Origin: Gaiellasilicea sp963802765
GTDB lineage: Bacteria; Actinomycetota; Thermoleophilia; Gaiellales; Gaiellaceae
NCBI GenBank assembly: GCA_963802765.1
Contig: CAWDJZ010000006.1
Span: 248,001 to 312,000, forward strand
DNA: 64,000 nt
Direction: 5' to 3'
Shown in pieces: positions 25,324 to 34,941 of this stretch (positions are counted from its first letter, which is position 1; the number at the start of each line of letters is the position of its first letter). The notes under the pieces are model-generated. The model made no database searches. It was not told where the DNA came from and was given only the letters and a program-made list of their open reading frames with translations. The position numbers and the translations under genes are program-made.

Positions 25324-26856
25324 CTACGCTCGCCTTCTCAGGGGAGCTGAGGCGAGGGCTCGTGCGAAGCCAGGCTTCATGAGCCCGACGCCCCGTCGAT
25401 AGATCTCGGGAGCGAGGAACCGCAGCGCCGCGGCGTAGACGAGCAACCCGAGTGCGATCGTCAGCACCGCGCGGCCGATCATGCCGATGCCCAACTCCTC
25501 CAGGCCGAGCCTCCATCCGAGGCAGGCGATAGCCATGAGGAGTGCCGCTGTCACGACGCCCCGCAACCGAACGATCACTGTCCACAATGTGATCCGCAAC
25601 TCCTGAAGGACGAAGAAAAGTGACGGAATTTCAACGGCAATGAGTTGGGCGAGGACAAACGCCACCGCGACTGCCTCGAGGCCCCATTGCGCGCCGACCA
25701 CGACCGCGACGGGTGTCAAGCAAAGAGCAGCGACTTGAGTCCACAGCGTCACCTGTGGTCTACCGGCAGCGTCGAGGACTATCGAGTTCCAGGACTGCAG
25801 GCTTCGAATGATCACGTAGATGCTCAGAATCTGAATAACAGGGACCGAAACGCTCCATTGGCCCCCGAACACGAGCGGTATCAGATCCGGAGCGACGACG
25901 ACGAGGCCGGCGAGTAGAGGAACAATGACCGCGGCCAGAAGACCGATGCTGTCGAGCCACAGGGCCGCAATGCGCTCACGCTCGCCGCGGAGCCGCGAGA
26001 ACGCCGAGAAGAATACCTCGGCGATCGGTATGGCGATCACCGTCAACGGCAGGATGACGGCGCTCCACGCGAAGGTCCACGCGCCGAGGCCGGACACGCT
26101 CACGAGGCTTCCGATCAACAGCGACAGGACGATCAGCTCGCTGAGCCTCGCCCACCGCCCACCGGCAATTCGGACTGCAAAGCCACTCAGTCGCCGAAAC
26201 ACTTCGCCTGAGAACTCGAATGTCGGACGCCAGCCGGCGCGCCACCAGAGGGCGGCTGCGAAGGCCGTCATCAAGACGATTTGCTGGAGCACGAGCGCCC
26301 AGGGTCCGAGCCCCAAGCCCGCCGCGGTGATCGCGAGCACGCTTGCGGCCGTGAGAGCGACCATGAAGCGCAGCTCGATGGTTCGAAAGTTCATCGCTCG
26401 CATGAACATGGCTTGACTCGTCGAACCGAGTGAGTAGATGACGAAGGTGAGGGCTCCAACGGCCACCAGCGGCCCGACTTGAGGTTCGTCGAGTAGCTCG
26501 CTTACCGGCCAAGCGAAAGCGATGAAGAGCGTGGAGATGCCTGCCCCGAAGGCGATCGACCCCCAAAAAGCCGTGGAACGGACCTGCTGATTCTCACGGT
26601 CCGTCTGAACCAGGGCGGAGCCCATGCCCATGTCCCCCAAGCTGGGTGCGAACGCCGCGAGCGTGACCGCAATCGCGGCGGCGCCGTAGTCCGCAGGATG
26701 CAAGAGGCGCGCGAGAACCGCAACGGTGATGAGGCGAGTGGCCTGCGTACCGGTTTGACCGACGAACTTCCAGATGACCCCCGTACGTACCGAGCGCTCC
26801 AGCTGATGTGGAGCTTCGGGTTGTGCGGTGGCGTCGGGTGGGGCAGTGTCGGCCAC
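25324..26856 (-). CDS. Wzx-type polysaccharide flippase (oligosaccharide flippase family)
   Basis: 510 residues with about 12-14 hydrophobic helices. N-terminal GVIWKFVGQTGTQATRLITV and LARLLHPADYGAAAIAVTLA are typical of the Wzx/RfbX or lipopolysaccharide-biosynthesis branch of the MOP superfamily. GMGSALVQTD follows, as in many members. It would move undecaprenyl-linked repeat units across the cytoplasmic membrane. It is divergent from the wzz-like gene, with a ~150-base shared promoter region at 26857-27005. Confidence 0.88.
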   Translation of the reverse strand: MADTAPPDATAQPEAPHQLERSVRTGVIWKFVGQTGTQATRLITVAVLARLLHPADYGAAAIAVTLAAFAPSLGDMGMGSALVQTDRENQQVRSTAFWGSIAFGAGISTLFIAFAWPVSELLDEPQVGPLVAVGALTFVIYSLGSTSQAMFMRAMNFRTIELRFMVALTAASVLAITAAGLGLGPWALVLQQIVLMTAFAAALWWRAGWRPTFEFSGEVFRRLSGFAVRIAGGRWARLSELIVLSLLIGSLVSVSGLGAWTFAWSAVILPLTVIAIPIAEVFFSAFSRLRGERERIAALWLDSIGLLAAVIVPLLAGLVVVAPDLIPLVFGGQWSVSVPVIQILSIYVIIRSLQSWNSIVLDAAGRPQVTLWTQVAALCLTPVAVVVGAQWGLEAVAVAFVLAQLIAVEIPSLFFVLQELRITLWTVIVRLRGVVTAALLMAIACLGWRLGLEELGIGMIGRAVLTIALGLLVYAAALRFLAPEIYRRGVGLMKPGFARALASAPLRRRA

Positions 26857-27005
26857 GCTGTTGGGGTCACTCCACTCGTCCGTCAGGCAAGCTCAGCGCC
26901 GGGATTGAGTTCCGACGAAATCTGAGTACCATGCGAAGGCAGGGGGCGGCAACGTCCGGAGAACGTCGCGCGGCGAGAGGGCTAGAGGTTCACTCTGAGA
27001 AGTCG

Positions 27006-28202
27006 ATGATCGATCTTCCACTGTATAGGGATGTTCTGCGGCGGCATCGTTGGCTGGTGACGGTGGGCGTCGCCGGCACTCTTCTATTGGCGTTCTTCTC
27101 GCTCGTCAGGGTCTCGCCGAGCGGCATCTCGTACCGCTCGCCCCAGATCTGGTCGAACGAGGCAACGCTGATCCTCTCGCAGAAAGGGTTTTCCGAAGGG
27201 CGGTCGGTCATACCCCAATCAGCCCCAGCACCCGAGCAGCGATTCGCGACTCTCGTCGAGCTCTACACCGAGCTTGCGACGAGCGACGCGGTCGTGACCA
27301 CGCTGAAGGGCCAGGGGCTGCTCGATAGCGAGGATCTCAAGGACGGCAAACTCCCAATCGCTGCGACCGCGGTGCCGACGCAAGTCGGAGGTTTCCCCTC
27401 TCCGGTGATGAAGATCACGGCCACGGGGGAGACCCCGGCCGAGGCGACGAAGCTGACGATAGGCGCGACGGACGCGTTCGTGAAGTTCCTCATGGCGCGC
27501 CAGGCCGCGGCCGGTATTCCGGAGGCCCAACGGGTCCAGCTTCGGGTCGTGAAGCGAAACGCTGAGGCAAAGATCGCAAAGCCGAGAAGCAAGACTCCCC
27601 TCATAGTCGTCCTGCTCGCCGGACTCACCCTCACTGCCGCCGCGGCATTCGTGCGCGACAACATGCAACGGCGAACGCGGGAAGGGAGCGGAGAAGAAGG
27701 GAGCGGAGGACTCGTGTCGGGCTCCGCTCCGGGGACGTCCAAGATCCCGACCACGGGCGGACTGAGCCTGGCGCCTCCCTCGGGCAGGCCCTTCGATGCG
27801 GGAGGCGACCCGCGACGCCTCGCCGGCAGTGGGCACGTGCTAGCCCGGCTCGAAGCGCTCTGGCCGAAGTTGCGCGCGGAGAGCATTGGACTCGTCCACA
27901 TCCGCTGCTACCGAGAAGGAGCCGAACGGGGAATCGTCGCCGTCGCCTGTTACGCAGGGCTCTCCCAGGACCGGGGGTCGGCGTCCGTCGCCCCGAGTAC
28001 CGAGCTCGTGAGCGAACTGGACGAGGTCGCCTTCGCCCTCCTCGTCTCCGAGGTCGGCGTCTGGCGCGACGGCGACGGGCTCGGCACCCTCGTCCTCGAT
28101 GCCGTAGAGAAGACGGCAACCTTCCATCAGGGTTGGTTCGAGACAAACGAGGCGAACGGCCGGCTCGGCTCGCGCCAGAGCCTTGGCGGGCGCTCGACGT
28201 AG
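27006..28202 (+). CDS. Wzz-like chain-length/transport protein with unusual C-terminal region
   Basis: 398 residues from the ATG at 27006 (preceded by CTCTGAGAAG). An upstream in-frame start at 26808 would overlap the flippase gene and was rejected. TM1 (RWLVTVGVAGTLLLAFF) begins near residue 17, a periplasmic part follows (EATLILSQKGF, LVELYTELATSDAVV), and TM2 is LIVVLLAGLTLTAAAAF near residue 205. That arrangement is the Wzz/polysaccharide co-polymerase layout. After TM2 there is no tyrosine-kinase domain. A Gly/Ser/Arg-rich linker leads to ~125 residues (GHVLARLEALWPKL, LDEVAFALLVSEVGVWRDGD) that I do not recognise. The C-terminus could be a sensor-like domain. Confidence 0.7.
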   Translation: MIDLPLYRDVLRRHRWLVTVGVAGTLLLAFFSLVRVSPSGISYRSPQIWSNEATLILSQKGFSEGRSVIPQSAPAPEQRFATLVELYTELATSDAVVTTLKGQGLLDSEDLKDGKLPIAATAVPTQVGGFPSPVMKITATGETPAEATKLTIGATDAFVKFLMARQAAAGIPEAQRVQLRVVKRNAEAKIAKPRSKTPLIVVLLAGLTLTAAAAFVRDNMQRRTREGSGEEGSGGLVSGSAPGTSKIPTTGGLSLAPPSGRPFDAGGDPRRLAGSGHVLARLEALWPKLRAESIGLVHIRCYREGAERGIVAVACYAGLSQDRGSASVAPSTELVSELDEVAFALLVSEVGVWRDGDGLGTLVLDAVEKTATFHQGWFETNEANGRLGSRQSLGGRST

Positions 28203-28233
28203 CCGTCGCGCCGACGGTGCACAGGAGCCCACG

Positions 28234-29713
28234 ATGACATTCCCTGGCGCGCCCGCTGTCGGACGCGACACTCCGACCGATCGGACAGACCACTCCGGAA
28301 TGCCGCTGCTCGCGCTTGGCTTCGGCCTCATGACGGCCGCAGTCGTCCTGGGGAAAGAGATGGCAGTGGTCGCCATGGTTGTCGCGCTCAGCGCCGCGGT
28401 GGCTGCCTGGCATCGAACGCTCCTGCGCTGGCCGGTGGTGGTCGGGCTGCTCATCTCGGTCATGTTGTTCGTCCCGGTCGGGCGGTACTCGCTTTCGATC
28501 GAGCTGCCTTTCGGGCTCGAGCTCTATCGGCTGACGGTGGGCCTCCTGCTTGCCTTCTGGTTCGCGTCGCTCCTCGTCGACTCGAGCGTCGGGCTGCGGC
28601 GGAGCCCGTTCGACCGGGCGGTGGCGCTCGTCGTGTGCGCCACGGTCGCGTCGATCGCCTTCAACCCCGGTCGGGTGGCGCCGCTTCAGGCGGCGGTGCT
28701 GAAGGCGGTCATGTTCTTTCTCAGCTTCGTGCTCCTGTACTTCTTCGTCGTCTCGGTCGTTCGGAGCAGAAGCGCTGTCGAGAATCTGACGAAGCTGCTC
28801 GTCGCGGGGACGGCCGTGGTCGCCGTCTTTGCGACTGTGGAGCAGCGAACCGGCTTCAACATCTTCGATCGGGTCGGCAGCATCCTCCCGTTCCTTCGTT
28901 TCGAGGGCGCGATCAAGAGCGAGCGTTTCGGTCTCATCCGCGCGGTCGGCTCGTCGTCCCATGCGATCGAGCTCGGTGTGTTGATCGCGATGATCCTTCC
29001 ACTCGGACTTGCACTCGTCTTCAGCTCAGGCCGTCGCTGGTGGATTCCGACCGCCGCGCTCGCCGTGGGCGCGATGGCCTCGGCCTCCCGCACCCCGCTG
29101 ATCTCGATCGCGGCTGCCGGAATGGTGCTGCTGTGGCTCCAGCCGCGAGACGTGAGGAAGCTTCTCCCGCTGCTCGTGCCGTTGATCGTTGTCATCAAGC
29201 TTGCGTTGCCGGGCTCGCTCGCGACCGCTGAAGACGGCCTTCTTCCCGGAGGGCGGCCTGGTGGCTGAACACGCGGTGCTGGTGAAGGGGGCCGATCCGC
29301 TCCTCGCCGGGGGACGGGTAAGGCAGCTCGGCCCGAGCCTTGCCGAGGCGGCTCGGACGCCCCTTTTCGGCCAGGGCTTCGCAACGCGACAGGTGGGATT
29401 CGACAACCCGCTCCGAAATGCTCCGATCCTCGACAACCAGTGGCTCGGTCTGCTCCTGGAGACCGGCATTGTCGGTTTCATCGGCTGGATGGCGATTCTC
29501 GTCGGAGGGGTTCGGAGCCTCGGCCGAGCGTCTCGACGGCGCGCCGGGCCCGACGGCTGGCTCTTCGCCGGCTTTGCCGCAGCCCTCGTGAGCTTCACCA
29601 TTGCGATGCTCACGTTCGATGCGATGGCGTTCACGCAGGTCACCTTCGTGCTTTGGATCGTGATCGCGCTCGCGGCCTCGCTGCTACTCGCCGAGCGAGA
29701 GCCGAATTGGTGA
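28234..29713 (+). CDS. O-antigen ligase/polymerase family membrane protein, frameshifted
   Basis: Multi-helix membrane protein of the Wzy/WaaL type. Hydrophobic segments run from residue ~12 (MPLLALGFGLMTAAVVLG) to the end. The periplasmic-loop signatures are FNIFDRVGSILPFL, IRAVGSSSHAIELGV and FFPEGGLVAEHAVL, then TPLFGQGFATRQVGFDNPL and DNQWLGLLLETGIVGF. The reading frame shifts near 29230. The first part ends in-frame as AEDGLLPGGRPGG, while the second frame gives LKTAFFPEGGLV, the natural continuation. It would polymerise or ligate flipped repeat units outside the membrane. One missing or extra base is the simplest explanation. Confidence 0.82.
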
Positions 29714-29883
29714 CGGGCGCACCTGCGATCTCTGTCGGCCTCCCTCCCCGAAGAGCGCCGGACGTGGAGAACGGTGCCTCGATTCGACCCTCGCCCAGAT
29801 TTCGCCGATCTGAAGCTAGCCAATCGGCCAGACGCAAGGCGCGCCAGGGTGGTCTGCTCTAGCGAGGGACGCGGGGCCATGCT

Positions 29884-31005
29884 ATGTCTAGCCACATGAG
29901 AACTCTTGTTACCGGTGGCGCCGGCTTCATCGGCACGCACCTCGTTGCGCGGCTGCTCGAGCGGGGCGACGAGGTCGTCGTCCTCGACAGCCTCGAAGCA
30001 CAGACACATGGCGAGAGTCCCTCCTCGCTTCCAGCGGAGGTCTCCTTCCTTCACGGCTCCGTCGGCGACGCAACTCTGGCGGATCGGGCGCTTGACGGAG
30101 TCGATCGCGTCGTTCACCTCGCGGCTGCCGTTGGCGTCGGCCAGTCGATGTACGAGATCGCCGGCTATGTCGACAAGAACACGATGGCGACCGCGACGTT
30201 TCTCGAGCGCCTCGTGGCGTGCTCGTCGCCCCCGTCACGCCTCGTCGTCGCGTCCTCCATGTCGATCTACGGCGAGGGGGAGTACGAGTGCTCCGAGCAT
30301 GGGCGCATGGCGCCGCCACCCCGGCCTGAACCACAGCTCCTCGCACGCGAGTGGGAGCTTGCGTGTCCGGAATGCGGACGCGAGCTCCAGCCCGTCGGCA
30401 CACGCGAGAGCAAGCCGCTGCTGCCCACGTCGATTTACGCCATTACAAAGCGTGACCACGAGGAGATGTGCCTCGTCGTCGGCAACGCGTACTCGATTCC
30501 GACCGTCGCACTCCGCTTCTTCAACGTCTACGGGCCGGGCCAGGCGCTGTCGAACCCGTACACCGGCGTGGCCGCGATCTTTGCCGCCCGCCTGCTGAAC
30601 GGTCGTCCCCCCGTGATCTTCGAGGACGGCCACCAGTCGCGCGACCTCATACACGTCAGCGACATCGTCGAGGGCATCCTGCTGGCACTGGAATCAGACG
30701 ACGCGGTCGGCCACGCTGTCAACCTCGGTACAGGCCGCTCGACGACGGTCAACGAGGTCGCCGACGCGCTCTCACGCGGTCTCGGCTTGGACACGGAGTC
30801 GGAGCGGACGGGCAAGTACCGCGCCGGCGACATCCGGCATTGCTACGCAGATCCATCGCGGGCGGAGGATTTGCTCAACTTCCGCGCTCGCACCACCCTC
30901 GAGGCTGGCATGCGCGAGCTCGTCGAATGGCTGGCCGATCAGGAGGCCGTCGACCGCGTGGACGCCGCAACGCAGGAGCTCGTCTCGCGCGGGCTGACGC
31001 GCTGA
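29884..31005 (+). CDS. NAD-dependent sugar epimerase, dTDP-L-rhamnose 4-epimerase-like
   Basis: 373 residues (the ATG at 29896 is an equally good start). Rossmann motif TLVTGGAGFIGTHLV, catalytic VASSMSIYGEG and SIYAITKRDHEEM (YxxxK), then RFFNVYGPGQALSNPYTG. A distinctive insertion near residue 140-175, YECSEHG ... CPECGRELQPV, forms a zinc-ribbon-like cysteine set. I know this insert from the WbiB-type dTDP-L-rhamnose 4-epimerases, which make dTDP-6-deoxy-L-talose. The assignment is by motif only. It is 11 bases upstream of a rhamnosyltransferase-like gene. Confidence 0.8.
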   Translation: MSSHMRTLVTGGAGFIGTHLVARLLERGDEVVVLDSLEAQTHGESPSSLPAEVSFLHGSVGDATLADRALDGVDRVVHLAAAVGVGQSMYEIAGYVDKNTMATATFLERLVACSSPPSRLVVASSMSIYGEGEYECSEHGRMAPPPRPEPQLLAREWELACPECGRELQPVGTRESKPLLPTSIYAITKRDHEEMCLVVGNAYSIPTVALRFFNVYGPGQALSNPYTGVAAIFAARLLNGRPPVIFEDGHQSRDLIHVSDIVEGILLALESDDAVGHAVNLGTGRSTTVNEVADALSRGLGLDTESERTGKYRAGDIRHCYADPSRAEDLLNFRARTTLEAGMRELVEWLADQEAVDRVDAATQELVSRGLTR

Positions 31006-31016
31006 CCTCCACACAC

Positions 31017-32024
31017 GTGCACGACCTCGCGATCGTCATCGTTTCGACGAATGAGGGCCACTGGCTTCGGCCGTGCCTCTCCACCATCTTCGAGCATGAG
31101 GGCGGGATCGAGCTCGAGGTCGTCGTCGCCGACAACGAGTCGACGGACGAGACCAGTGCGGTCGTCGGCGAGTTCGCGGGTGCGCGTGTCGTTCCGTGTC
31201 GGAACAGGGGGTTTGCCCACGCGAACAATCGCGGCTACATGACCACCAACGCCCGCTACGTGCTCTTCCTGAACCCCGACACGGAGATCCTCCAGGGGAC
31301 GTTCGGGGACCTCGTCCGCGCGCTCGACGAGCGTCCGAGCGTGGGCCTCGTCGGCGTCCGCCAGGTGGACGCGGCCAATTCATTAGCGCCGTCGATCCGG
31401 CGCTTCCCCAACGCTCTGCGCGCCCTCGGCGACGCCCTCGCGTCGGAGCGCTGGCCTGTTGGCGCAGGGGCGTTCGGAGAGAGGGTCCTCGACATTGGGG
31501 CGTACGAGCGCGAGGTGTCGTGCGACTGGACGTCCGGATCGTTCATGCTCGCGCGTCGTGAAGCACTGGAGAGTGCGGGTCTGATGGACGAACGCTTTTT
31601 CCTTTATGCCGAGGAGCCTGACCTCTGCTACCGGATCAAGCAGGCGGGCTGGGACGTGCGTCACTTCCCGTGGATGACGATCCTGCACCATGTGGACAAG
31701 GCCGGCATCAACCCGAAACTCGAGGCCCAGAATGCCTACACCCGAATGCAATCCGCCCGCAAGCACTTCTCGTGGCCGCACCGGGTCGCCTATGCGGGCG
31801 CGCTTGCTCTTGGGTACGGGCTACGTGCGGTGGCCGCGCCCCTCGAGCCCAAGACGCGGGACGTCCGCCGAGCGGCGTCGATCCGCGCGCTACGGGCGAC
31901 GCTCGGACGCGAGGACTCGCCGTTCGGCCCGCCGCCCGAGCAGGCATTGGCGCTGCGTGCCGGCGATGTTTCAGCCGCCCGCCAAGCTGACGGCGCTCAA
32001 CGGGCTGCGCTGCGCGAGAGCTGA
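31017..32024 (+). CDS. family 2 glycosyltransferase, rhamnosyltransferase-like
   Basis: 335 residues from a GTG at 31017. N-terminus LAIVIVSTNEGHWLRPCLST, then VVVADNESTDETSAVVGEF, NRGFAHANNRGY, VLFLNPDTEIL (DxD-type metal site), DWTSGSFMLARREAL and ERFFLYAEEPDLCYRIKQAG. This is the WbbL/RfbF-like rhamnosyltransferase pattern. It follows the 4-epimerase within 11 bases, so it may add the 6-deoxyhexose that enzyme makes; that link is inference from position. Confidence 0.88.
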   Translation: MHDLAIVIVSTNEGHWLRPCLSTIFEHEGGIELEVVVADNESTDETSAVVGEFAGARVVPCRNRGFAHANNRGYMTTNARYVLFLNPDTEILQGTFGDLVRALDERPSVGLVGVRQVDAANSLAPSIRRFPNALRALGDALASERWPVGAGAFGERVLDIGAYEREVSCDWTSGSFMLARREALESAGLMDERFFLYAEEPDLCYRIKQAGWDVRHFPWMTILHHVDKAGINPKLEAQNAYTRMQSARKHFSWPHRVAYAGALALGYGLRAVAAPLEPKTRDVRRAASIRALRATLGREDSPFGPPPEQALALRAGDVSAARQADGAQRAALRES

Positions 32025-32191
32025 TCCTGGACACATGGGGGGCTGAGGTTCGTGGGTGACTTCGCGAATCTGACCCGAAGGGGGTTTCACGCGCACTGAT
32101 GCGTGCCGCAAGTTAACAGAGTGAGGAAACCGCGCCAGGTCACGTATTGGCTCCGAAAGCGACACTCCCGTGTGCAGCGCCGGAGACACAG

Positions 32192-33232
32192 TTGAGGAAG
32201 CCGATTACGATCGGCGTCGTTTGCGGCGCCTCCGGCCTCGGCGTCCGGCTTGCGCGCGCCCTCGATGAGCTGCCGCAGGCGAACCTCCGGTGGGTGTGCG
32301 ACGAGGCTCCGCCGGTGACGAGCGTTGGCTACGGGCCGGCCACGGCGTGGACGACCGACTTCGACGACCTGCTGCAAGACGAGGAGCTCGATGCGATTGC
32401 GTTTGCTTCCAGCGACCTTGCGAGTCGCGGGCGCGCGCGCGTGGCCCTGGCTGCCGACAAGCACGTGTTCGTCGATGGGCCGCTGGCGGCGACCTCGGTT
32501 GAGGCGGACGAGCTCGTCGCCGAGGCTCGACGGCGACACCGAAAATTGATGGCTCATCGCCCCGCACTGCTTCGCCCGGGCGTGTTGCGATTGAGGCGAT
32601 TGATCGATCGCGTCGTTCTTGGTGACATCTTCTACGTCCACGCGCACTGTCACGTCCTCCGCCGCGATGCAGAACCCGATCTTCTCCGTGGCGTCGGCGC
32701 CGAGGTCATATCGGTCGTGCTTGGTCTCCTCGGCGACGAGCCTGTGGAGGTTTTCGCGCAGAGCGAGTCATATCTCGGCCGTGAGCTGCCTGACCTGATC
32801 GTCGCCAGGCTTGACTTCGCGAACGGAGTACACGTCCATCTGCACCTCTCGTGCCTCGAGGGCGAGGAGAGTGAGCGCATCTCGATTGTGGGCTCGGAGG
32901 CGACGGCATTGCTCGACTCGTCGGAACCGGAGCACGAGCTCTCGCTTTCCTTCAGCAGTTCAAGCCCCGGAGTCTTCGGGGATCTGTCGGTCGAGCAGGG
33001 CGGCAGGATCGCATTCAGGCTCCCTGCGGAAGACCTGCTTCGATCTGGCTGCGTCCGGTTCCTGTCGGCTGTCCGCTCACCTGGCGACGATCCGTACGGG
33101 CGTGGGGCGTCGGCCACACTCGCAGTGCTCGAAGCGCTCGAGCGCTCGAGCCGCGCTCGCGGATCGCTCGAGACGATCGCACCCGGTCAGGAAGAGCAGA
33201 AGGCGAACGTGATCGCGCTCCCATCTCGTTAG
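32192..33232 (+). CDS. Gfo/Idh/MocA family oxidoreductase
   Basis: 346 residues from a TTG at 32192, which gives the normal opening MRKPITIGVVCGASGLGVRL and has GGAG six bases upstream. An upstream TTG at 32147 is weaker. The N-terminal NAD(P)-binding half includes DEELDAIAFASSDLASRGRA and AADKHVFVDGPLA, where family members have EKP or similar; here the key lysine of EKP is replaced (VDGPL). The C-terminal beta-sheet half has RLDFANGVHVHLHLSCLEG. It probably oxidises or reduces a nucleotide-sugar ring position, but the lost lysine makes catalysis doubtful. Last gene of the polysaccharide locus. Confidence 0.7.
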   Translation: MRKPITIGVVCGASGLGVRLARALDELPQANLRWVCDEAPPVTSVGYGPATAWTTDFDDLLQDEELDAIAFASSDLASRGRARVALAADKHVFVDGPLAATSVEADELVAEARRRHRKLMAHRPALLRPGVLRLRRLIDRVVLGDIFYVHAHCHVLRRDAEPDLLRGVGAEVISVVLGLLGDEPVEVFAQSESYLGRELPDLIVARLDFANGVHVHLHLSCLEGEESERISIVGSEATALLDSSEPEHELSLSFSSSSPGVFGDLSVEQGGRIAFRLPAEDLLRSGCVRFLSAVRSPGDDPYGRGASATLAVLEALERSSRARGSLETIAPGQEEQKANVIALPSR

Positions 33233-33402
33233 CCCGTGTCGCCTCAGTTGTGCACACGAGCTTAGGGAGCTTTTCTCCACATTTTTGCCGCCAAACCTTC
33301 ACTTTCGACCAGTTCTACGCTACGTTTCGCACAGGGAACAGGCGGGCGTGGCGGGCGGAGCTCCACACGCAACACGGCAAGACACGAAAGGCGGCCCTTT
33401 CG

Positions 33403-34080
33403 ATGTACAACGGGCGAACAGCGGTACTCGTCGACCACCATCCTCTCTGGCTGGACGCGGTCAGCATGGTGGTCGGGGATCTCGGAATCACGGTTGTCGG
33501 CACGGCGACGTCGGGGCGCGACGGGCTCGCGCTCGTGACGGAGCATCGACCCGACATCCTCGTCACCGGCATCCAGATGCCGGAGGGCGACATCGACGGC
33601 ATCGAGCTCGTGCGCAAGGGGAACGAGGTCGTCCCGGGCCTGCGCGCGATCGTGCTATCGGTCTACGACGACGCGAAGCACATCGACGGTGCACTGGCGG
33701 CGGGGGCGGTGGCGTACGTGATCAAGACGGCGCACCCGGACGACCTGCGCTCGGCGATCAGGCAGGCGTTCGCGCACTCGGTGTACCTCCCGGGCAGCCG
33801 TCCGGCTGCGGCGCAGGCTGCACGCGTCGCAACGGAGGAGTTGCCGGACCTGACGCGGCGGGAGCTGGAGATCCTCCAGCTCGTCGCGGAGGGGCACTCG
33901 AACACCCAGCTCGCGAAGATGCTCTGGGTGACCGAGCAGACGGTGAAGTTCCACCTCTCGAACGTGTACCGGAAGCTCGACGTCGCGAACCGGACGGAGG
34001 CGAGCCGGTGGGCCCAGCTGCACGGGCTGCTGACCTCGCCGCAGAAGTCGGACCAGTTCGCGCGCGCGTCGACCGGATAG
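33403..34080 (+). CDS. LuxR/NarL-type response regulator with degenerate receiver domain
   Basis: 225 residues from the ATG at 33403. Receiver domain at residues 5-120 and LuxR-type HTH at ~150-210 (LTRRELEILQLVAEGHSNTQ, LWVTEQTVKFHLSNVYRKLD). In the receiver, the phosphoacceptor aspartate expected in the PDxxxxDIxMP motif is glycine (G56 in PDILVTGIQMP), and the acidic pair is D11-H12. The conserved lysine is kept (VIKTAHPDDL). It is therefore unlikely to be switched by phosphorylation and may be a constitutive or ligand-sensing regulator. It lies just after the polysaccharide locus and could regulate it. A hairpin at 34101-34132 ends the gene. Confidence 0.88.
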   Translation: MYNGRTAVLVDHHPLWLDAVSMVVGDLGITVVGTATSGRDGLALVTEHRPDILVTGIQMPEGDIDGIELVRKGNEVVPGLRAIVLSVYDDAKHIDGALAAGAVAYVIKTAHPDDLRSAIRQAFAHSVYLPGSRPAAAQAARVATEELPDLTRRELEILQLVAEGHSNTQLAKMLWVTEQTVKFHLSNVYRKLDVANRTEASRWAQLHGLLTSPQKSDQFARASTG

Positions 34081-34100
34081 AGGACAGAAGGGCACGTCCC

Positions 34101-34132
34101 GCTCCCCCGCGCGCTCACCGCGGCGGGGGAGC
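34101..34132. terminator. bidirectional hairpin between convergent genes
   Basis: GCTCCCCCG and CGGGGGAGC arms flank a 14-base loop. It lies 20 bases past the luxR-type stop and touches the stop of the minus-strand phosphoesterase gene, so it can serve both transcripts. Confidence 0.65.
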
Positions 34133-34941
34133 TACCGCTGCGAGCAGGGCGCCGTGCCGGCGTCGCGAAATGTCGATCCCGCCACCGGCACGAAGCGCCA
34201 GTCGTAGCGCTCCGGACGGAGGGTGAGCTGTAGGACGCCGTAGGCATGGAACTGGCGCACGACGCTCCGCGGCCGGGTCAGCCGGCGGAACACGGGGTAG
34301 AGGCTGCGGCCGCCGGTGCCGACCACGAACGAGCGGATGCCGCCCAGCGGGGCGAAGCGCTCGTAGTGATGGTCGTGGCCGGCCAGCGCGACATCGACGC
34401 CGCCGCGCGCGAGCGTCGTCCAGAGCGCGTCGATCGTGGAGTCGGAGCCGTGCAGGCCCGAGCTGAAGCGCGGATGGTGCATGTAGGCGACCGCGCAGCG
34501 AGTGGGATGCCGCTGCAGGTCGGCAGCGAGCCAGCGCTGCTGTGGTGAGCCGGGGCCGCAGCCGCCGGCGGGGCGGCAGTTCGAGTTCAGGACGACGACA
34601 TGCCAGGCGCCGAGCTCGTACGAGTAGTAGCCGTGACTCGGGAGGCCGAAGTAGGCGATCGCCGCCGTCGCGTTCCCGGTCCCGTACTCGTGGTTGCCGA
34701 GCGCCGCTCGCGTGCGCCCTCGGAACGGCGCCCACGAGTAGCAGTCACGAAACTCGCTCGCAGTCCCTGACTCGTAGACCGCGTCGCCGAGCAGCGCGAT
34801 CGTCCCGGGGAGGCGGGCCAGCACCGCCGCCGTCGCCTCGTCTCCCGTCGAGCGGCAGGAGGCGACGTCTCCGGCCGCGAGCAGCGTCGGCGGCGCCGGC
34901 GCGAGCAGTGAGAGCGCGCTCGCGAGCGCGGCGATGATCAA
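34132..34941 (-). CDS. secreted calcineurin-like metallophosphoesterase
   Basis: 269 residues. Signal peptide IIAALASALSLLAPA, then the phosphoesterase motifs LLAAGDVASC (D), IALLGDAVYESGT (GD), ALGNHEYGTG (GNH-E), AYMHHPRFSSG and ALAGHDHHYERFA (GHxHxYER). The YER ending is typical of purple-acid-phosphatase-like proteins. The TTG at 34941 overlaps the asd stop as TTGA, so the gene is translationally coupled to asd although functionally unrelated. Exported enzyme acting on phosphomonoesters, substrate unknown. Confidence 0.82.
   Translation of the reverse strand: MIIAALASALSLLAPAPPTLLAAGDVASCRSTGDEATAAVLARLPGTIALLGDAVYESGTASEFRDCYSWAPFRGRTRAALGNHEYGTGNATAAIAYFGLPSHGYYSYELGAWHVVVLNSNCRPAGGCGPGSPQQRWLAADLQRHPTRCAVAYMHHPRFSSGLHGSDSTIDALWTTLARGGVDVALAGHDHHYERFAPLGGIRSFVVGTGGRSLYPVFRRLTRPRSVVRQFHAYGVLQLTLRPERYDWRFVPVAGSTFRDAGTAPCSQR

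Noticed and set aside
27631..28962. 443-residue minus-strand ORF opposite the Wzz-like and ligase genes
   Set aside because: His/Arg/Asp-rich shadow without hydrophobic pattern or motif; the plus strand has clear membrane helices.
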